This document shows, piece by piece, positions 6,059 through 7,624 of a DNA stretch of 7,624 nucleotides. This DNA is from Candidatus Moraniibacteriota bacterium (lineage in GTDB: Bacteria; Patescibacteriota; Minisyncoccia; Moranbacterales; UBA9337): positions 1 through 7,624 of the forward strand of contig JAGYNK010000051.1 of the NCBI GenBank assembly GCA_018400055.1, read 5' to 3'. A model generated the notes under the pieces. The model was not told the origin of the DNA, ran no database searches, and saw only the letters and a program-made list of their open reading frames with translations. Positions within the stretch are counted from its first letter, which is position 1, and the number at the start of each line of letters is the position of its first letter. The position numbers were made by a program, and so were the translations under genes.

Positions 6059-6089
6059 AAAGGCGATTTTCAAAGAAAATCGCCTTTTT
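6059..6089. terminator. Strong bidirectional terminator
   Basis: A perfect 13-bp stem, AAAGGCGATTTTC (6059-6071) with GAAAATCGCCTTT (6075-6087), closes on AAA and is followed by a T run to 6089. Read on the minus strand, three T and then an AT-rich stretch follow. It serves the zinc-ribbon gene, whose stop is 20 bases away, and any plus-strand transcript from rnpA or the region after it. Confidence 0.85.
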
Positions 6090-6106
6090 ATTTATTTAGA
6101 GAAATC

Positions 6107-6355
6107 TTATGGACGAAGATAAGATAAGCCATTTTGTTTTATAGGATTAGAATAGAATATTTCTGCATTGCCTTTATGGTCAGATTTTACTTTTTCACAA
6201 AAAGGACATCTAATTATAAAAAATTTTTCAGCATATTCCCTTTCTCCCCTTACGGTTCTTCTGCAATTTTTACAAAAAAAATATTCAGGTTCCTTTGTAA
6301 TTTCTTCCAACTCTCCCTTTTTAAATGGTGCTGCATAAATCCCTTTTTCTGTCAT
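6107..6355 (-). CDS. Small zinc-ribbon protein of unknown function
   Basis: An 82-residue soluble protein. Two CxxC pairs, Cys28/Cys31 (FFCKNCRR) and Cys50/Cys53 (IRCPFCEK), 18 residues apart, should bind one zinc ion as a zinc ribbon; basic residues around them (RRTVRGERE, EKVKSDHK) would suit nucleic-acid or ribosome contact, which is inference. No signal peptide or membrane segment. I do not recognise the family. The start is firm: AAGAGGAGG (6369-6361) lies five bases before the ATG at 6355, by far the best ribosome binding site in the window. The leader upstream carries a leader-peptide attenuator (6391-6521). It is monocistronic, ending at the terminator 6059-6089. The strong ribosome binding site and the elaborate leader suggest a protein made strongly, but only under particular translational conditions. 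Confidence 0.85.
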   Translation of the reverse strand: MTEKGIYAAPFKKGELEEITKEPEYFFCKNCRRTVRGEREYAEKFFIIRCPFCEKVKSDHKGNAEIFYSNPIKQNGLSYLRP

Positions 6356-6390
6356 TTTTTCCTCCTCTTAAAGATTTTTAAATTAAAGAA

Positions 6391-6419
6391 CAAAAATAAA
6401 AACTGGCCGGTGAAGCCAG
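6391..6419 (-). terminator. Attenuator terminator upstream of the zinc-ribbon gene
   Basis: On the minus strand CTGGCT (6419-6414) pairs with GGCCAG (6408-6403), using one G-U, around TCACC. It is followed by TTTTTATTTTT (6402-6392). It lies 22 bases before the ribosome binding site of the zinc-ribbon gene, so it would cut transcription in the leader. No other terminator is seen after the cupin gene, so it may also end cupin readthrough. Confidence 0.75.
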
Positions 6420-6469
6420 AATTTCGTGTTTATTTTCTTATTTCATATCCGACACAAAACCCTAGCTTC
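6412..6469 (-). promoter_or_regulatory. 18-bp antiterminator stem
   Basis: RNA bases 6469-6452 (GAAGCUAGGGUUUUGUGU) pair without a break with 6429-6412 (ACACGAAAUUCUGGCUUC) around a 22-base loop: 14 Watson-Crick and 4 G-U pairs. The 3' arm contains CUGGCU, the 5' arm of the terminator, so the two structures exclude each other. On the plus strand the four G-U positions would be A-C mismatches, which assigns the structure to the minus-strand RNA. The 5' arm can alternatively pair upstream: ACGCAAAACUUU (6509-6498) with AGGGUUUUGUGU (6463-6452), 12 bp with 3 G-U, which would release the terminator. Confidence 0.75.
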
Positions 6470-6521
6470 TTAAGCCGTTAAAAAACCAAAAAAAGAAAAA
6501 GTTTTGCGTTGAATAATTCAT
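6462..6521 (-). CDS. Phe/Trp-rich leader peptide of an attenuator
   Basis: A 19-codon frame encodes MNYSTQNFFFFWFFNGLRS and stops at TAG (6464-6462). Six Phe codons and one Trp codon fall in seven consecutive positions (6500-6480). Placement fits classical amino-acid attenuation: the Phe run begins where pairing segment 1 (6509-6498) sits, and the stop codon lies within segment 2 (6469-6452). A ribosome stalled at the Phe/Trp codons would cover segment 1 and let the antiterminator form; one reaching the stop would cover segment 2 and let the terminator form. No Shine-Dalgarno sequence precedes the ATG, but xerC, rnpA and the cupin lack one too, and the promoter puts transcription start only about 14 bases upstream. 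Caution: poly-T DNA yields Phe codons by chance, so the peptide rests on its position, not its composition. Confidence 0.6.
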   Translation of the reverse strand: MNYSTQNFFFFWFFNGLRS

Positions 6522-6541
6522 AATTTTACAACTACAATAAT

Positions 6542-6569
6542 AGATTAACAGACAAATAAAATTTGTCAA
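6542..6569 (-). promoter_or_regulatory. Promoter of the attenuator and zinc-ribbon gene, with operator-like palindrome
   Basis: On the minus strand TTGACA (6569-6564) is 16 bases from TAATCT (6547-6542), which carries an upstream TGT as in an extended -10. Start is expected near 6535. The perfect inverted repeat GACAAAT-AAA-ATTTGTC (6551-6567) fills the spacer and overlaps the -35 box, and a third ATTTGTC lies at 6595-6601. A repressor site is possible. Confidence 0.5.
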
Positions 6570-6618
6570 ATTTCGGCACACATCGCAATTAAATATTTGT
6601 CTATTGTTTTTTTATAAA

Positions 6619-6640
6619 ACTGAAAAGTGAAAAAGTGAAA
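6619..6640. repeat. Short heptamer array next to the cupin stop
   Basis: ACTGAAA, AGTGAAA, one extra A, then AGTGAAA, ending one base before the cupin stop codon (6642-6644). As at 182-216, the array abuts the 3' end of a minus-strand gene. Confidence 0.5.
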
Positions 6641-6641
6641 A

Positions 6642-7040
6642 CTATTCCGTAGTTTGTCCGTCAAACTCTGCGTCATTGGCTTCCGCTTCTTCTTTGGTAG
6701 CTCTTACAATGCCTTCTTTATGATGAGCGGGAGAATAAATCGTGTAAAGTTTCAGATCTTCTTCTTCGGAAGTGTTGATAATATTATGCTGAGCGCCGGC
6801 AGGAACAATAATCGCCACACCATCTTTTAACTCATATTCATTGTCGTCAATAATGCACTTACCCTCGCCTTTTTCAAAACGAAAAAATTGATCATTTTCT
6901 TCGTGAACTTCCATTCCAATTTCTTCTTTCGGTTTAAGACTCATTAAAACCAGCTGACTGTTTTTTCCGGTGTAAAGCACCTTGCGAAAATTAGTATTCT
7001 CTACTGTATCTTTTTCAATATTAGCGTTAAATCCTTTCAT
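6642..7040 (-). CDS. Cupin-fold protein, small single-domain
   Basis: A 132-residue cytosolic protein with one cupin barrel (about 28-104). Cupin motif 1 reads IGMEVHEENDQFFRFEKGEG (41-60): His46 is kept, the usual second His is replaced within ENDQ, and Glu55 is a candidate third ligand. Motif 2 reads VPAGAQHNIINT (79-90) with His85. The opening GFNANIEKDTVENTNFRKVL and YTIYSPAHH (99-107) are typical of a widespread small cupin family seen in archaea, Patescibacteria and other bacteria, often labelled mannose-6-phosphate isomerase-like; the substrate is unknown. The acidic, disordered tail (115-132) is usual for it. The ATG has no Shine-Dalgarno sequence. TTGCAT (7097-7092) and TATAAT (7074-7069), 17 apart, give a promoter with a leader of about 22 bases. 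No terminator directly follows, so readthrough into the attenuator leader is possible. Confidence 0.88.
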   Translation of the reverse strand: MKGFNANIEKDTVENTNFRKVLYTGKNSQLVLMSLKPKEEIGMEVHEENDQFFRFEKGEGKCIIDDNEYELKDGVAIIVPAGAQHNIINTSEEEDLKLYTIYSPAHHKEGIVRATKEEAEANDAEFDGQTTE

Positions 7041-7068
7041 ATTTTTTTTATTAATGATTATTTTCTTT

Positions 7069-7106
7069 ATTATAAAGCCGATCGTTTAAAAATGCAATCG
7101 GCTTTA
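7069..7106 (-). promoter_or_regulatory. Cupin promoter within an inverted repeat
   Basis: Minus-strand TTGCAT (7097-7092) and TATAAT (7074-7069) are exactly 17 bases apart. A perfect 10-bp inverted repeat, TAAAGCCGAT (7073-7082) and ATCGGCTTTA (7097-7106), overlaps both boxes. It could be an operator, or a weak terminator (three T) for something upstream. Confidence 0.65.
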
Positions 7107-7412
7107 AGATAATTCATTTTAATTTTTCAATGTTTTTTTATTTAAATAAATTATTACTGTCTATTTAAATATTAAAAACCTTTTATTGAATTAAATTATT
7201 TTCTCGCTAAAAGCACAAATTTTTAAGTTTTCACTGTTAAATTAAATTTTTTATTAATAAAGTGAATTTTTAGAAAATTTATTGATAGCACGCGAAAACA
7301 TAGATTTTAATTTAAATTAAAATCTTAAAAAGTAAAAATGAGTCCTCATTAATTTCAATTGATTTACTTTTGGCTATTTTGAGTTATTTTAAAGACATAA
7401 ATATTCCTTAAC
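7107..7412. other. Very AT-rich gene-free stretch
   Basis: No coding frame worth calling. The one clear structure is a perfect 24-bp palindrome at 7302-7325, made of AGATTTTAATTT and its mirror. No DnaA-box cluster was found, so it cannot be called oriC, but AT richness and the nearby parS would suit an origin-proximal region. Confidence 0.5.
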
Positions 7413-7441
7413 TTGCAAATTTAGCATAAATATGCTATTAT
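7413..7441 (+). promoter_or_regulatory. Plus-strand promoter at the window end
   Basis: TTGCAA (7413-7418) and TATTAT (7436-7441) are 17 bases apart, with TGC before the -10 as in an extended -10 promoter. TAGCATA / TATGCTA (7422-7428, 7431-7437) forms an inverted repeat over the spacer. Start is expected near 7448; the gene it serves lies beyond the window. Confidence 0.6.
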
Positions 7442-7449
7442 GTAAATAG

Positions 7450-7471
7450 TATCCTCCATTTTTGGAGGATA
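7450..7471 (+). promoter_or_regulatory. Hairpin at the transcript 5' end hiding GGAGG
   Basis: TATCCTCCA (7450-7458) and TGGAGGATA (7463-7471) form a perfect 9-bp stem on a TTTT loop, two or three bases from the predicted transcription start. GGAGG (7464-7468) is locked in the stem. The ATG at 7471 opens a six-codon frame (MKIMAL) ending at 7491; the in-frame ATG at 7480 has better spacing. No T tract, so not a terminator. Confidence 0.5.
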
Positions 7472-7606
7472 TGAAAATAATGGCTCTGTAGAAGCGTGAT
7501 TAATCGTGTCTCTAAAAATGGCCTATAAAATAAGATATTTTTATATTTTAAGTAAAATATTTAATTCCCTTTTAATTAATTTTATTACTGAAAAATAAAA
7601 ATATAA

Positions 7607-7622
7607 TGTTCCACGTGGAACA
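7607..7622. promoter_or_regulatory. parS: parS site for chromosome segregation
   Basis: TGTTCCACGTGGAACA is a perfect 16-bp palindrome fitting the parS consensus TGTTnCACGTGnAACA bound by ParB/Spo0J. Such sites cluster near the origin and seed ParB spreading for ParA-driven segregation. No parA or parB is in the window. rnpA, usually an origin-proximal gene, lies 1.9 kb away, which agrees. Confidence 0.9.
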
Positions 7623-7624
7623 AT

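Noticed and set aside
6134..6481. 115-codon plus-strand frame opposite the zinc-ribbon gene and attenuator
   Set aside because: It is Phe/Ile-rich antisense translation without domain features; the minus strand has the ribosome binding site, CxxC pairs and strand-specific G-U pairing.
6391..6540. tmRNA or other known ncRNA in the leader region
   Set aside because: No tRNA-like acceptor domain or ALAA-type tag; the open frame, overlapping stems and U tract fit an attenuator better.
7518..7598. 26-codon frame MAYKIRYFYILSKI...
   Set aside because: No ribosome binding site and a composition expected of AT-rich DNA; not enough to call a gene.

Overview
The window looks like a chromosomal piece from a small-genome bacterium of the Candidate Phyla Radiation (Patescibacteria). 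This is inferred from several things seen together: AT-rich DNA, compact genes with long AT-rich gaps, a single XerC/D-like recombinase, a LysM-CHAP wall hydrolase, frequent starts without a Shine-Dalgarno sequence, and small dispersed hairpin repeats with CCTGCC / GACAGGCAG cores. TGA serves as a stop (xerC ends with it) and Trp is TGG, so the code is standard, not the TGA=Gly code of Gracilibacteria. No species can be named from sequence alone.

Layout. Bases 1-210 hold a dispersed repeat, an intrinsic terminator and heptamer repeats. A secreted or anchored LysM-LysM-CHAP peptidoglycan hydrolase lies on the minus strand (211-1278). A 656-base divergent gap carries its promoters and more dispersed repeats. 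On the plus strand follow a tyrosine recombinase with all Xer catalytic residues (1935-2840), a terminator and promoter, a UvrD/PcrA-type helicase (3098-5395), and rnpA, the RNase P protein (5405-5755). Bases 5756-6058 carry no gene but several perfect inverted repeats, and end at a strong bidirectional terminator. On the minus strand come an 82-residue zinc-ribbon protein of unknown function (6107-6355) and a small cupin (6642-7040). The last 580 bases are AT-rich and gene-free, with a good plus-strand promoter, a hairpin and a perfect 16-bp parS site at the very end. rnpA plus parS suggest proximity to the chromosome origin.

The most interesting system is the leader of the zinc-ribbon gene (about 6391-6569, minus strand). 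It has a promoter, a 19-codon leader peptide with a Phe/Trp run (FFFFWFF), and three mutually exclusive pairings: 12 bp, then 18 bp contiguous, then a terminator with a U tract. This is the architecture of a phe/trp-type ribosome-mediated attenuator, yet the gene behind it is no recognisable amino-acid enzyme. The four non-Watson-Crick pairs of the 18-bp stem are all G-U on the minus strand and would be A-C mismatches on the plus strand.

A second theme is repeat invasion. Heptanucleotide arrays and small hairpin repeats occur between genes, next to stop codons, and in frame inside the helicase gene, at two points where they lengthen the protein without destroying its motifs.
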